DNA of 64,000 bases from Actinomadura syzygii (GCF_008085905.1 NZ_VSFF01000002.1:248001-312000), one strand, 5' to 3'; shown: positions 50,578 to 60,093, counted from the stretch's first letter. Notes: generated by a model from the letters alone, not told the origin. Numbers and translations: made by a program.

Positions 50578-52206
50578 CTAGATGCTCTCGGAATCGGCGT
50601 GCCAGACCCGCTCCGCGCCGACCCAGGTGGACAGGACGGGGACGTCCGCGAGCGCCTCCGGCTCGACGCTCAGCGGGTCCTCGCCGAGCACGGTGAAGTC
50701 GGCGAGGCGGCCCACGGCGACGCGGCCCTTGTCCGCTTCCGCACCGGACGCCGCCGCCGACCCGGCGGTGTAGACCTCCAGCGCCTCGTACGGGGTGAGC
50801 CGCTGGTCGGGGCCGAGGACGGTCCCGTCCTGCGCGCGGCGGGTCGTCATCGACCGGAGCGCGAACAGCGGTTCCAGCGGGCCGCACGGGTAGTCGGACG
50901 ACCCGGCCACCGTGATCCCCGCGTCGCGGAACGTCCGGTGCGGGGAGATCCGCGCGGCGCGCTCCGTCCCGTAGTGCCGGACGAGGTTGTGCCCGTGGTA
51001 GGAGATGAACGCGCCGAACGGCACCGGGATCACGCCCAGCCGCCGGATCCGCTCCACCAGCCCGGGATCGACGACCGAGCAGTGCTCGATGCGGTGCGTC
51101 TGGCCGGGGCCCGGGGGAGCGGCCGCGGACGCGGCCTCGATCGCGTCCAGCACCTTGGAGATCGCGAGGTCCCCGTTGGCGTGGACGGCGAGGCGGCTGC
51201 CCGCCGCGTGCACCCGGTGGACGACCTCGGCGATCTCCTCGTCCGGCATGACCTGGATCCCGGCCGTCCGCTCGCCGAGCGCGCCGAGGTAGGGGGCGCG
51301 GCACAGGCACGTCCCGCCGGACACCGCGCCGTCCGTCATCATCTTCACGCCGGTGAAGCGCAGCATCGAGTCGCCGAACCCGGTGCGCATGCCGAGGGCC
51401 CGCGCGGGCTCGAAGAACTCGTACCAGAGCAGCATCCCGACGCGGGCGGTGAGCGCGCCCGCGTCCCGCGCGGCCTGGTAGAGCGCCCAGTCGGCGGGGT
51501 GGACCATCGCGTCGGTCACCGAGGTGATCCCGGCCGCGTTCATCCGGGCGAGCATGCGGCGCAGCGACTCGACCCGCGCGTCCATGGTCGGCCGCGGCAC
51601 CAGCGGCGGCCGCGACCCGTGCCCGAGATAGCCCTCCATCCACGCCCGCTCGTACAGGACGCCGGTCAGCCGCCCGCCGTCGCGGACCAGCTCGCCGCCG
51701 GCCGGGTCGGGGGTCGTCTCGTCGTATCCGGCCGCCGCCAGCGCGCGCGAGTTCGCGACGGCGCCGTGGTACGAGTAGTGGATGATCAGCACCGGGTGCC
51801 GGGCGGAGACGCGGTCGAGCAGCGCCCGGTCGACGCTCGGCCCGTCCGCGGTGCGGGACACGTCGAAGTTGTGGCCGACGACCCACTCGCCCTCGGGCGT
51901 CCGCGCGGCGCGTTCGGCCAGCGCCCGCCGCACCTCCTCCGCGCTGCCGGTGGCCGGCGGCGCGAGATCGACGTAGAGGCCGCCGTCCGCCAGCACGGAC
52001 GGGTGGGCGTGCGCGTCGTCGAACCCGGGCAGCAGGACGCCGGAGCCGAGGTCGACGTCCGCCGCGTCCGGGAAGCGGTCGCGCAGGTCGCGGCGCGTCC
52101 CGACCGCGGCGACGCGCTCGCCGAGCGTGGCGACGGCCGCGGGCTCGTCGCCGTTCATGGTGATGACCCGGCGGGCCGAGAAGATCTTCACTCGAGACGC
52201 GCTCAT
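50578..52206 (-). CDS. Amidohydrolase family 3 (YtcJ-like) metal-dependent hydrolase
   Basis: 542 residues. The metal motif is DDAHAHPSV, with later ligands in AVHANGDLAI, HRIEHCSVV and SSDYPCGPLEPL, and the C-terminal composite beta-sandwich (GRLADFTVLGEDPLSVEPE). YtcJ-like enzymes hydrolyse C-N bonds in amides or cyclic substrates. The ATG overlaps the end of the membrane-protein gene (ATGA), and the broken amidase follows after nine bases. All three diverge from a LacI regulator. The substrate is unknown, perhaps an N-acyl compound. Confidence 0.86.
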   Translation of the reverse strand: MSASRVKIFSARRVITMNGDEPAAVATLGERVAAVGTRRDLRDRFPDAADVDLGSGVLLPGFDDAHAHPSVLADGGLYVDLAPPATGSAEEVRRALAERAARTPEGEWVVGHNFDVSRTADGPSVDRALLDRVSARHPVLIIHYSYHGAVANSRALAAAGYDETTPDPAGGELVRDGGRLTGVLYERAWMEGYLGHGSRPPLVPRPTMDARVESLRRMLARMNAAGITSVTDAMVHPADWALYQAARDAGALTARVGMLLWYEFFEPARALGMRTGFGDSMLRFTGVKMMTDGAVSGGTCLCRAPYLGALGERTAGIQVMPDEEIAEVVHRVHAAGSRLAVHANGDLAISKVLDAIEAASAAAPPGPGQTHRIEHCSVVDPGLVERIRRLGVIPVPFGAFISYHGHNLVRHYGTERAARISPHRTFRDAGITVAGSSDYPCGPLEPLFALRSMTTRRAQDGTVLGPDQRLTPYEALEVYTAGSAAASGAEADKGRVAVGRLADFTVLGEDPLSVEPEALADVPVLSTWVGAERVWHADSESI

Positions 52207-52933
52207 ACGAGCCCCGCCGAGTCGAGCAGTTCGAGCACGGGCACTCCGATTCGTCGACGGCGGGCTCGGGAGCGGGCGGCGGGACGGTCATCCAGGGCAG
52301 TCCCCGGCAGACCGCGAACGCGAGCAGTGCCCCGACCCACATGCCGGTGACGTTCCCGATCACCGCCGGGAGATCCAGCGGCGTGCAGAAACGCTCCACC
52401 ACGAGGATCGACACGGGCGTCGTGAGGACGGCCCCGAGCCCGGCGGCGGTCAGCGCGACCCGCCACCCGGCCCCGAACACGAGGACGACCGAGGGCGCCA
52501 CCGACACGAACGGCACGAACGTCGGCTGCCAGAGGTCGGGCGCGAGCGTCCAGCTCCACAGCAGGTTGGACAGCAGCAGGGAGAGCCCGGACGCGGCGAG
52601 CAGCCACGGCCACAGGCCGGTGCCGTAGGCGATGTCGAACCCCCTGGCCCGCAGGCGGCGGCGCGCCGCGTAGTGCGCGCCCGCGGCGAGCAGCAGGAGC
52701 CCGAGCCCGGCCAGGGAGGACTTGTAGAACTGCGCCTCGTTGGTGTCGCCCAGCATCCAGACGGCCCAGGCGCGCAGGCCGCGTCCGGCGGGGTTCGCGG
52801 CCCCCGGCCGCGCGGCGGGCAGGGCGTCCTGCGCCGCCTTCATGATCACGTTGAGCAGCACGGCGCCGCCGCAGAGGAGCGGGAGCCAGGCGACCGGCCG
52901 CGTCCGCCGCAGGGTGAGGATCCCGGTCGCCAT
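52203..52933 (-). CDS. Integral membrane protein, apparent frameshift near its end
   Basis: About 243 residues with six or so membrane spans (for example PVAWLPLLCGGAVLLNVIM, LAGLGLLLLAAGAHYAA, VALTAAGLGAVLTTPVSIL). ATG 52933 has GGGAGGTG before it. The starting frame runs on past 52206 without a stop, through the next gene, giving a cysteine/arginine-rich nonsense tail. The other frame gives VPVLELLDSAGLV and a TGA that overlaps the amidohydrolase ATG as ATGA. The natural reading therefore switches frame by one base near 52215-52260. No family was recognised; a transporter for the amidohydrolase substrate is a guess. Confidence 0.6.
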
Positions 52934-52966
52934 GCGCACACCTCCCGGCTCGGAACACCGTCTGAG

Positions 52967-52990
52967 CAAACGTTTGGCTATAACGTTTGC
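52967..52990. promoter_or_regulatory. LacI-type operators in the divergent control region
   Basis: CAAACGTTTG (52967-52976) is a perfect palindrome with the central CG typical of LacI-family operators. A second AACGTTTGC lies at 52982-52990, 13 bases along. They sit between the divergent membrane-protein operon and the LacI gene, so the regulator probably controls both. Confidence 0.7.
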
Positions 52991-53076
52991 ACAATAGGAG
53001 ACTGCTAACCTGGGGCCTGTCAAGAGCCGTGCGCGGAATCGTCCGGCGAGTGGATGGCCAGGGGATTCGGGTGGTC

Positions 53077-54144
53077 ATGCGAGGGGCGGGCCCGCAGGAG
53101 GCCGCCGGTCCGGCGCCGCGGGCGACGGCCGGCCGGGCGACGCTGAAGACGATCGCCGAGCTGACCGGCCTGCACGTGTCGACGGTGTCCCGGGTCCTGA
53201 ACGGCACGACCAGCGGGGCGCGGGCCGCGTCGGCGGCGACCGCCGAGCGGGTCCGCCAGGTCGCCCGCGAGGTCGGCTACGTGCCCGACATCCAGGCGGC
53301 CGGGCTGCGGCGGCAGAGCACCCGGCTGCTCGGCGTCATGATGGCGCGGCTGACCGACCAGGTGCTCGCCTCGATCTACGAGGGCGTCGAGCGGGCCGCG
53401 ACCCGGCACGGCTTCCACACCATGGTCAGCAACTCCTGGGACGACCCCGCCACCCGGCAGGCGCACGTCGCGATGCTGCTGTCCCGCCGGGTCGACGCGA
53501 TGATCTTCGGGGACGCGCACGTGGACGGCGCGTTCGTCGCCGAGTTCGCCGCGTACGGCGTCCCGTTCGTGCTGGTCAACCGGCGCGCCGCCGACCACCC
53601 CTCGGTCACCTGCGACGACCTGCTCGGCGGCCGGCTCGCCGCCGAGCACCTCTACGCCCGCGGGCACCGCCGGGTCGGGGTGGTGGCCGGGCTGCCGTAC
53701 GCGGCCAACGGCATCGACCGCACGGCCGCCTTCACCCGCTACTTCGCCGAGCGCGGCCATCCCGTGCCGGCGCACCGGGTCGTGCACGCGAGCTTCGACG
53801 CGGCGGGCGGCGCGCTCGCCGCCGAGCGGCTGCTGGCCGACGACCCGCACCCGTCGGCGATCTTCGCGGTGAGCGACTTCGCCGCCATCGGCGTGCTCGG
53901 CGTGCTCCGCGAGCGCGGCCTGCGCGCCGGCCGGGACGTCGCCGTCGTCGGCTTCAACGACGTGCCGATCGCCGCGCAGCTCACGATCCCGCTGAGCAGC
54001 GTCCGCTCGCCGATGGAGCAGGTCGGGGCGCAGGGCGTCGACCTGCTCGTCCGCATGATGCGCGGCGGGGAGCCCGAGCGGGTCACGCTGCCGCCCGAGC
54101 TCCAGATCCGCGAGTCCAGCGCCCGCCCTTACCCGGGCGACTGA
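53077..54144 (+). CDS. LacI-family transcriptional regulator
   Basis: 355 residues. The helix-turn-helix TLKTIAELTGLHVSTVSRVLNG is followed by a periplasmic-binding-like sensor (TRLLGVMMARLTDQVLASIYEG through AIFAVSDFAAIGVLGVLRERG and AVVGFNDVPIA). Such proteins repress operons until a small ligand binds. ATG 53077 is chosen; in-frame starts from 52987 on would add about 30 residues of low similarity. It is divergent from the membrane protein-amidohydrolase-amidase operon with LacI-type sites between. Confidence 0.88.
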   Translation: MRGAGPQEAAGPAPRATAGRATLKTIAELTGLHVSTVSRVLNGTTSGARAASAATAERVRQVAREVGYVPDIQAAGLRRQSTRLLGVMMARLTDQVLASIYEGVERAATRHGFHTMVSNSWDDPATRQAHVAMLLSRRVDAMIFGDAHVDGAFVAEFAAYGVPFVLVNRRAADHPSVTCDDLLGGRLAAEHLYARGHRRVGVVAGLPYAANGIDRTAAFTRYFAERGHPVPAHRVVHASFDAAGGALAAERLLADDPHPSAIFAVSDFAAIGVLGVLRERGLRAGRDVAVVGFNDVPIAAQLTIPLSSVRSPMEQVGAQGVDLLVRMMRGGEPERVTLPPELQIRESSARPYPGD

Positions 54145-54150
54145 CCGCTC

Positions 54151-55062
54151 TCAGCGCACCTCGGGGATGACCTCGGCCGCGAACCGCTCCATCTGCTCGG
54201 CGTCGTCGAAGAGCGGGGTGAGGAGGACGAGTTCGGCGCCCGCGGCCACCACGTCGCGAATTCCGCGCACGCATTCGTCCGGCGGGCCGGTGACCGCGAC
54301 GGGAAGCAGGTCGCCCGATCCGTAAAGGCGCCCGAGGGCGGCGGCCGACCTTTCCCGCGCGCGGTCGGCGTCGTCGTCCATTCCGACGTAGACGCGCTTG
54401 GCGATGCGGAAACCGGCGGTGTCGCGGTCGGATTCCGCGAGCGCCTCCCGGACGATCCCCACCTGCTCGACGAATTTCTCGGTCGTCGTCGAGCCCGCCC
54501 CGAAGAACCCGTCGCCGTGCTCGACCGCGCGGCGCAGCGCGTTCGGATGCCGGGCGCCGAACCAGATCGGCGGATGCGGCTTCTGGAACGGCTTGGGTTC
54601 CATCGCCGCGTCGTGGAGTTGCCAGAACCGCCCGTCGAAATCGATGGACGGCTGCGTCCAGCACGCCTTCATCAGGTTCAGGCCCTCGACGAACCGGGTG
54701 ATCAGGCCGTCCGGGGCGACGTTGAACGCCGAGAACATCCGGCCCTGCCCGCCCGAGCCGACGCCGACCTCGACGCGGCCCCGGCTGAGCTGGTCCAGCG
54801 TGCTCAGGCTCTTCGCCAGATGGACGGGGCTGTGCAGCGGCGTCACGAGCACCGAGCAGCCGAGCCGGATCCGCTCGGTGCACGCGGCGGCGAACGTCAT
54901 GGCCTCCAGCGGGCTGGACCGGGCCGCGCTCCCGAGCACCTGCTCCTGCGTCCAGGCGCTGTCGAAGTCGAGTTCCTCGGCCCGCCGCATGAACGCGCGG
55001 AACTCGTCCGGGTCGAACTTGTGGTCGTCGAGGTCCTGCGGGATGGAAATGGCGAAGCGCAT
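54151..55062 (-). CDS. LLM-class flavin/F420-dependent oxidoreductase
   Basis: 303 residues of the luciferase-like family: FAISIPQDLDDHKFDPDEF at the start, ERIRLGCSVLVTPLHSP, LDQLSRGRVEVGVGSGGQG and PPIWFGARHPNALRRAVEHGDG. Actinomycete members of this type often use F420; FMN is possible. The gene starts one base after the FAD-dependent oxidoreductase stop, so the two are an operon and may act on one substrate. The ends converge closely with the LacI gene. Confidence 0.86.
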   Translation of the reverse strand: MRFAISIPQDLDDHKFDPDEFRAFMRRAEELDFDSAWTQEQVLGSAARSSPLEAMTFAAACTERIRLGCSVLVTPLHSPVHLAKSLSTLDQLSRGRVEVGVGSGGQGRMFSAFNVAPDGLITRFVEGLNLMKACWTQPSIDFDGRFWQLHDAAMEPKPFQKPHPPIWFGARHPNALRRAVEHGDGFFGAGSTTTEKFVEQVGIVREALAESDRDTAGFRIAKRVYVGMDDDADRARERSAAALGRLYGSGDLLPVAVTGPPDECVRGIRDVVAAGAELVLLTPLFDDAEQMERFAAEVIPEVR

Positions 55063-55063
55063 A

Positions 55064-56179
55064 TCAGCTACCGGTATTCGTGAGTGGCCGGTCCGGCCGG
55101 TACGGAGCGAGTTCGGGTGCGGGATCGCCGTCGATCTCCCGGTCGATCAGCGTGGCGAGATGGGGCGCCAGTGTTATCCCGCTATGGGTGACGGCGGTGT
55201 AGAGGCCGGGCGCCTGCGGGCCGATCAGCGGATATCCGTCGATCGGCAGCGGACGGACGCACCGCCGCATTTCCGCGATGCCGGCGTCCAATCCCGGAAT
55301 GACCGCCCTGGCACGGGAGAGAAGCTCGTCGCCGACCGCTCGAACGCGTTCGGGCGAGACGGACTCGTCGATGCCGGCGTCCAGTTCGACGGCCTCCAGC
55401 ACGAGCCCTCCGTTTCCCGTCGCCCGCGCGGACAGGCCGGGCGCGTGGACGAGTCCGTTCAGCACGCTATCCGTCGCCGTGGTGGTAGCGACGAGGCAGG
55501 GGGCGGCCGAGCCGGGCGCGGCCGGGTCGACCAGCGGGAGGCCGAGCCCGGCGGTGGCGAGGAGCGCGGGGCCGTGCCGTCCGGCGGCGCACACGGTGAG
55601 GTCGGCGGGCACGTCCCGGCCGTCGTCCAGCCGGACGCCGGTCACCCGGTCGCCGTCGAGCGTGAGGCGCACGGCGCGATGGCCGGTGACGACCTCCGCG
55701 CCCGCCTCCGCCGCGCGCCGCACGAGGCTTCGCGCGGCAGGTTCCCCGTGGATATGGCCCTCGTCCGGGAAACGCGCGATGAACGCGTCATCCGGGGCCC
55801 GGATGTGCGGTTCGATCGCTCGGAGCCGTTCGGTGTCGATCTGCTCGGCGGCATAGCCCAGGGCGGTAAGACGCCTTACCCGGTCCGCTAATTCGGCCTT
55901 CGCGCCGCCGGTCGCCCACATGGTGTTCCCCGTGGGGCGGTACCAGTCCGGGGCGCCGAGCCCGGCGGCCAGGTCGCGCCAGGCGCGCAGGGCCTCCGTC
56001 CGGAACCGGTGGTACGCCGGCTCGCGAGGATCGTTCGCGTTCAGCCAGGCATAGCTCGTGCCGGATGTCCCCGCACCCGGCCATAGCTCTTCGATGATGG
56101 TGATCTGCCGGTCCGGACGGGTGAGCCGATCGGCCAGCGCGGCCCCCACGATCCCCGCGCCGACGATGAGAATCCGCAT
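55064..56179 (-). CDS. FAD-dependent D-amino-acid/glycine oxidase-like protein
   Basis: 371 residues of the DAO family. The FAD-binding motif is ILIVGAGIVGAALADRL at the N-terminus, with YAWLNANDPREPAYHRF and a C-terminal CVRPLPIDGYPLIGP...YTAVTHSGITLAPHLA. It would oxidise an amine or amino acid with FAD. It precedes an LLM oxidoreductase with one base between them. The ATG is preceded by a weak binding site (GGTGGTGGC). Confidence 0.85.
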   Translation of the reverse strand: MRILIVGAGIVGAALADRLTRPDRQITIIEELWPGAGTSGTSYAWLNANDPREPAYHRFRTEALRAWRDLAAGLGAPDWYRPTGNTMWATGGAKAELADRVRRLTALGYAAEQIDTERLRAIEPHIRAPDDAFIARFPDEGHIHGEPAARSLVRRAAEAGAEVVTGHRAVRLTLDGDRVTGVRLDDGRDVPADLTVCAAGRHGPALLATAGLGLPLVDPAAPGSAAPCLVATTTATDSVLNGLVHAPGLSARATGNGGLVLEAVELDAGIDESVSPERVRAVGDELLSRARAVIPGLDAGIAEMRRCVRPLPIDGYPLIGPQAPGLYTAVTHSGITLAPHLATLIDREIDGDPAPELAPYRPDRPLTNTGS

Positions 56180-56327
56180 GCCACCACCCTGACACCCGTC
56201 CCCGGCGGCGGACAGCCCCGGCCCGTCGGCGCGTGCCATAACCCACGGCTATAGGCGGGTGGGATTGGGCATCGCCCCCCGCGCGGGTCAGCATGTGATG
56301 GAGTCCACAACCCGAGGAAGTGGCACG

Positions 56328-56609
56328 ATGCACTCCGAACCATCGTCGGCGTCAGGCGCCCGACCGCGCACGGATCAGCAGAGCGACGACGATCTCTGCG
56401 ATCAGGAACTGGCCCGGATCCGGGCCGAGTTCAACAGCACGCCCGCGGGGGGATGGGGGATCGTGCTCGACCGGCGAAGCCGCCGCTGGACGGCCGTGCG
56501 CGGCGTCGGCGGCGGCAGCCTGATCGTGCACGCGGGCAGCGCCGACGAACTGCGCGAACGCATCACCACCGGGCAGTGGACGATGGGCGCGGTCCCCGGC
56601 GTCCGCTGA
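56328..56609 (+). CDS. Small hypothetical protein
   Basis: 93 residues, no family recognised. GAGGAAG precedes ATG 56328. The N-terminal 30 residues are polar and disordered; the rest contains an acidic/helical stretch (CDQELARIRAEF) and GGWGIVLDRRSRRWTAVRGVGGGSLIVHAGSADELRERI, which looks like a small alpha/beta fold. The end overlaps the converging hydrolase by 47 bases (56563-56609). It could be a partner of the nearby XRE/methyltransferase genes. Confidence 0.55.
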   Translation: MHSEPSSASGARPRTDQQSDDDLCDQELARIRAEFNSTPAGGWGIVLDRRSRRWTAVRGVGGGSLIVHAGSADELRERITTGQWTMGAVPGVR

Positions 56610-57438
56610 CCCCGAGGAGCGCGGCCACGACCGTCTCCCAGTCGGCCCGCTCCAACCCGTGTCCGGCTCCCTCCAACGGAACGAGCGCCGCGTCCGGAAT
56701 CACGTCCGCGAGCGCCTCCCCATGGCCGATCGGAAACATCGGATCGGCCGTCCCGTGAAGCACCACCGTGGGCACGGCGATAGCGGAAAGCGCTCCCCAT
56801 TCGCGGTCGTCGTCCGGAAGGGCATCGTGGTTCCGCGCGGCCGCGAAATCGCGGGCGCGCGCCACGTCGCGGCGGACGAGGGCCCGCGCCGCGTCCTCGT
56901 CGAACGGCCGCTCGGCTCCGGCGAGCATCCGCGCGAAACCGACCTGGTACTCCACCACCGAGTCGGCGTCCGACCAGTCGACTTCGGCGGTGGACAGGAA
57001 ACGTCCGAACGCCTCGGCGGGCGGCGGCAGTCGACGTCCCGGCGGCACCGCCGCCGACGTGCTGACCAGCGTCAGCGACAGGACGCGGCCGGGACGGCCG
57101 AGCGCGAGGAGCTGCGCCAGGCCACCGCCCGCCGAGACGCCGGCGACGTGCGCGGCCGGGACGCCGAACGCGTCGAGCACCCCGGCCGCGTCGTCGACCA
57201 GGTCGGCGCCGGTGTACCCGGGACGTCCCGGCGGCCAGGCGGCCGAGCGCCCGGTGTCGCGGTGGTCGTAGCGGATCACGTGCCGTCCGCCGGACGCGAC
57301 GCGGCGGCAGAACTCCTCGTCCCACCACAGCATCGACGCGCCGAGGCCCATCACGAGGAGGACCGCGGGGTCGGCCGGGTCACCGAACTCCTCGGCGCAC
57401 AGTTCCACGCCGTTCGCCTGGATGAAACGTTCCGCCAT
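56563..57438 (-). CDS. Alpha/beta hydrolase
   Basis: 291 residues. Oxyanion-hole region LLVMGLGASMLWWDEEF, nucleophile elbow GVSAGGG, acidic residue in HGTADPMFP and histidine in EGAGHGLE form a complete catalytic triad. It is a soluble esterase or lactonase-type enzyme of unknown substrate. It follows the DUF574 methyltransferase gene by nine bases on the same strand, so they are probably co-transcribed. Confidence 0.86.
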   Translation of the reverse strand: MAERFIQANGVELCAEEFGDPADPAVLLVMGLGASMLWWDEEFCRRVASGGRHVIRYDHRDTGRSAAWPPGRPGYTGADLVDDAAGVLDAFGVPAAHVAGVSAGGGLAQLLALGRPGRVLSLTLVSTSAAVPPGRRLPPPAEAFGRFLSTAEVDWSDADSVVEYQVGFARMLAGAERPFDEDAARALVRRDVARARDFAAARNHDALPDDDREWGALSAIAVPTVVLHGTADPMFPIGHGEALADVIPDAALVPLEGAGHGLERADWETVVAALLGVSGRRGPRPSSTARW

Positions 57439-57447
57439 GGCGTCGCG

Positions 57448-58263
57448 CTAAGGCTTGCGGCCGACGGCGCAGTAGAAGTCCATGTCGCGGTCGGCGTAGA
57501 GGGTGCCGGCGTCGGGACGCCATTTCGGCAGCGGGACGAGCCCCGGTTCCAGCAGTTCCAGCTTCTCGAAGAAGCGCGTCAGCCCGGCGGCGCTGCGCAT
57601 CACGATCGGGGTCGCGCCGCTGTCGTTCCATTTCTGGGCGACCTCGTCCATCGCCTCGGTGTTGGTCTCGTTGCTCGGACAGGCGATCGCGAGATGGCTG
57701 CCCGCCGGGAACGGTTCGAGGAGCCGGTCGACGACCGTGTACGCCTCGTCGGTGACGCTGAACTCCAGAATGCCCATGAGCGTGATGAGGACGGGCTCGG
57801 AGAAGTCGAGCGTCCGCGCCGCCTCGGTCAGGATCGTGTCGGGGTCGTGCAGATTGGCGTCGATGTAATCGGTGGCGCCCTCGGGCGAACTGGTGAGCAG
57901 CGCCCGCGCGTGCGCCAGCACGATCGGGTCGTTGTCGACGTACACGACCCGGCTTTCCGGGGCGAGCCGCTGCGCGACCTGATGGGTGTTGTCGTTGGTG
58001 GGAATTCCGGTGCCGATGTCGAGGAACTGCCGGACGCCGTCGCCGATCACGTGCCGGACGAGGCGGCCGAGGAACTCGCGGTCGGCGCGCGCCCACAGCA
58101 CCACCTCGGGAATGGTCGCCTCAAGCTGGTCGCCCACTTCCTGGTCGGCGGGGTAGTGGTCCTTTCCGCCGAGCCAGTAGTCCCACACCCGGGCCGGGTG
58201 CGCCACGCTCGTGTCGATCTGGATCTCCGGCTCCTGGCCGGGGGCGTACGGGTCGCCGGTCAC
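57448..58263 (-). CDS. DUF574-family SAM-dependent methyltransferase
   Basis: 271 residues, paralogous to 16715-17533: SVAHPARVWDYWLGGKDHYP, FLDIGTGIPTNDNTHQVAQ and VVYVDNDPIVLAHARALL. GTG 58263 is chosen because GGGAGGCGAAG lies just before it; the upstream in-frame extension has no family similarity. It is followed at nine bases by an alpha/beta hydrolase and is near an XRE regulator of the DUF5753 type, a common neighbour of this family. Confidence 0.88.
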   Translation of the reverse strand: MTGDPYAPGQEPEIQIDTSVAHPARVWDYWLGGKDHYPADQEVGDQLEATIPEVVLWARADREFLGRLVRHVIGDGVRQFLDIGTGIPTNDNTHQVAQRLAPESRVVYVDNDPIVLAHARALLTSSPEGATDYIDANLHDPDTILTEAARTLDFSEPVLITLMGILEFSVTDEAYTVVDRLLEPFPAGSHLAIACPSNETNTEAMDEVAQKWNDSGATPIVMRSAAGLTRFFEKLELLEPGLVPLPKWRPDAGTLYADRDMDFYCAVGRKP

Positions 58264-58411
58264 GACTTCGCCTCCCACTGTCGCGGTCGTTCGGGGCTGC
58301 GCCCATCGGGCATGAGCGTGCTGGGCGCCAATTCTCGCCCGGTCGTGGGGAATGTGCAATGAAAGTGGCGACCGGGAAAGAAAATGACTCGACGCAGTTC
58401 CGGGCCGGGGC

Positions 58412-59323
58412 TCAGCCGTGCGCGTCGAGCAGCTCCGTCAGGACGCGCTCGGTGTCGGCGGGCGGGGCCGCGTTGACCGACAGCCGGTCCAGGTGCCGCT
58501 TGTAGACCTGGAGGTCGGCGATCTTGTCGAGGTACAGCGCGCTGGTCAACTGCTCCATGTAGACGACGTCCGGCAGGTCGGGCTCGGCGAACCGCAGCAG
58601 CGAGAACGGGCCGACCATCGCCGTCATCGCGCTGCGCGCGGGCGGCACGATCTGCAGCGTCACGCGCTTCGAGCGCACCGCTTCGAGCAGGGCGCCGAGC
58701 TGGTCGCGCATGGTGCCCGCGTCGCCGATCGGACGGCGCAGGGCCGCCTCGTCCACCAGCGCCCACACCTGCGGGGGCGCGGCGCCGACGAGGATCCGCT
58801 GCCGCCGCATCAGCACGTTCACCCGGCACTCGATCTCGTTCGAGGACGCCATCGGATGCATGATCTGGAGCGCGGCGCGGGCGTAGTCCTCGGTCTGGAG
58901 CAGCTCGGGGACGAGCCGCGTCTCGTGCACGCGCAGCGTCGACGCCGCCTCCTCCAGCCCGATGTACACCTCGAACCAGGGCGGCAGGATGTCGCTGTAG
59001 CTCTGCCACCAGCCCGGCCGGTTCGCCCGCTCGGCCAGGTCGAGGAGGGGCTCGCGCTCGTCCTCGGCCAGCACGCCGTACAGCGTGAGCAGGTCGGCGA
59101 CGTCGCGCTTCTTGAACCCGACCCGGCCGAGCTCCAACCGGCTGATCTTGGACGCGGAGGCGCGGATCGCGTCGCCGGCGTCCCGGGGCGAGATGTCCCG
59201 GGCCTCGCGCAGCCGCCGCAACTGGCCGCCGAGCAGGATGCGCAGCACCGTCGGGCCGCTCACGGCAGGGTGGTGGACGAGTCGTCTCGGCTCCGGGACG
59301 CCGTCCGGTCGGGGTGCGTTCAC
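58412..59323 (-). CDS. XRE-family regulator with DUF5753-type C-terminus
   Basis: 303 residues. An N-terminal helix-turn-helix (LGGQLRRLREARDISPRDAGDAI...SKISRLELGR) is followed by a DUF5753 domain (ANRPGWWQSYSDILPPWFEVYIGLEE...VPELLQTEDYARA). Streptomyces relatives work with small DUF397 proteins in development. No DUF397 gene is adjacent here. GTG 59323 has AGGAG before it. Its target and ligand are unknown. Confidence 0.88.
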   Translation of the reverse strand: MNAPRPDGVPEPRRLVHHPAVSGPTVLRILLGGQLRRLREARDISPRDAGDAIRASASKISRLELGRVGFKKRDVADLLTLYGVLAEDEREPLLDLAERANRPGWWQSYSDILPPWFEVYIGLEEAASTLRVHETRLVPELLQTEDYARAALQIMHPMASSNEIECRVNVLMRRQRILVGAAPPQVWALVDEAALRRPIGDAGTMRDQLGALLEAVRSKRVTLQIVPPARSAMTAMVGPFSLLRFAEPDLPDVVYMEQLTSALYLDKIADLQVYKRHLDRLSVNAAPPADTERVLTELLDAHG

Positions 59324-59463
59324 TTCCGCTCCTACGCACTACTGTGCGGCGCGTATCGACAGCGTTCTGTGACGTCCAGCGTAGTGCCGACACGCCGCCG
59401 AAGCGGGCGACTTTGCCCTTCAGTGACGCAGACCTCCCGCGGCCGGCCCCGGTATCCGCGCGG

Positions 59464-60072
59464 CTACCCGTCCGGCTGCCCAGGGGCGTCGTCGAGGTCG
59501 GGCAGCACCCGGAGGGCGACCTCCAGCGCGATGTCCAGGATGTCGCCCTCGTCGGCGCCGAGCTCCTGCCCGGTCATCACCGCGATGTTGATGCTGAGCA
59601 CCGCCATCCGCGCGCGGATCCGGTCGCGGACGGACGCGTCCGGCCCGATCAGGATCGTCACCAGCTCGGTCAGTCGGCTCGCCATGCCGGTGCGCAGCGG
59701 CGCCAGCGCCTTGATCGACTCCTGGTTGGCTACGGCGAGCCTGATCAGCTCCATCCGCCGGTGCCGGGTGGCGTTCGCCCACCGGGTGAGCACCTCCTGG
59801 CGCAGGCGGGGGGACGGCGGCTGCGCCGCGGCCCAGGAGATGATCTCGTCCCAGGTGGCGAGGTGCTCCGCGAACAGCGTCCGGATGATCTCCTCTTTGC
59901 TGCTGAAGTGGTAGTAGAGGGCGGGCTTGGTGATCTCCAGCTGCTCGGCGATCTCCCGCATGGTGGTGGCCTCGTAGCCGTTCCTGGTGAACAGCGCGAG
60001 CGCGACCTTCTCGATCTCGGCCTTGGTCTCGCTGCCGGTGCGCCGACGGTAGACCTCCGTCGGCGGACTCAT
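59464..60072 (-). CDS. TetR-family transcriptional regulator
   Basis: 202 residues. The N-terminal helix-turn-helix is KVALALFTRNGYEATTMREIAEQLEITKPALYYHFSSKEEI; the rest is a helical ligand domain. It follows the CPA2 antiporter gene with 21 bases between, so it is probably co-transcribed and may control that operon. It could also be an unlinked lipid or steroid regulator, but the operator before fadE31 gives no evidence for that. Confidence 0.88.
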   Translation of the reverse strand: MSPPTEVYRRRTGSETKAEIEKVALALFTRNGYEATTMREIAEQLEITKPALYYHFSSKEEIIRTLFAEHLATWDEIISWAAAQPPSPRLRQEVLTRWANATRHRRMELIRLAVANQESIKALAPLRTGMASRLTELVTILIGPDASVRDRIRARMAVLSINIAVMTGQELGADEGDILDIALEVALRVLPDLDDAPGQPDG

Positions 60073-60093
60073 CGGCAGGATCCGGTGGTGAGT

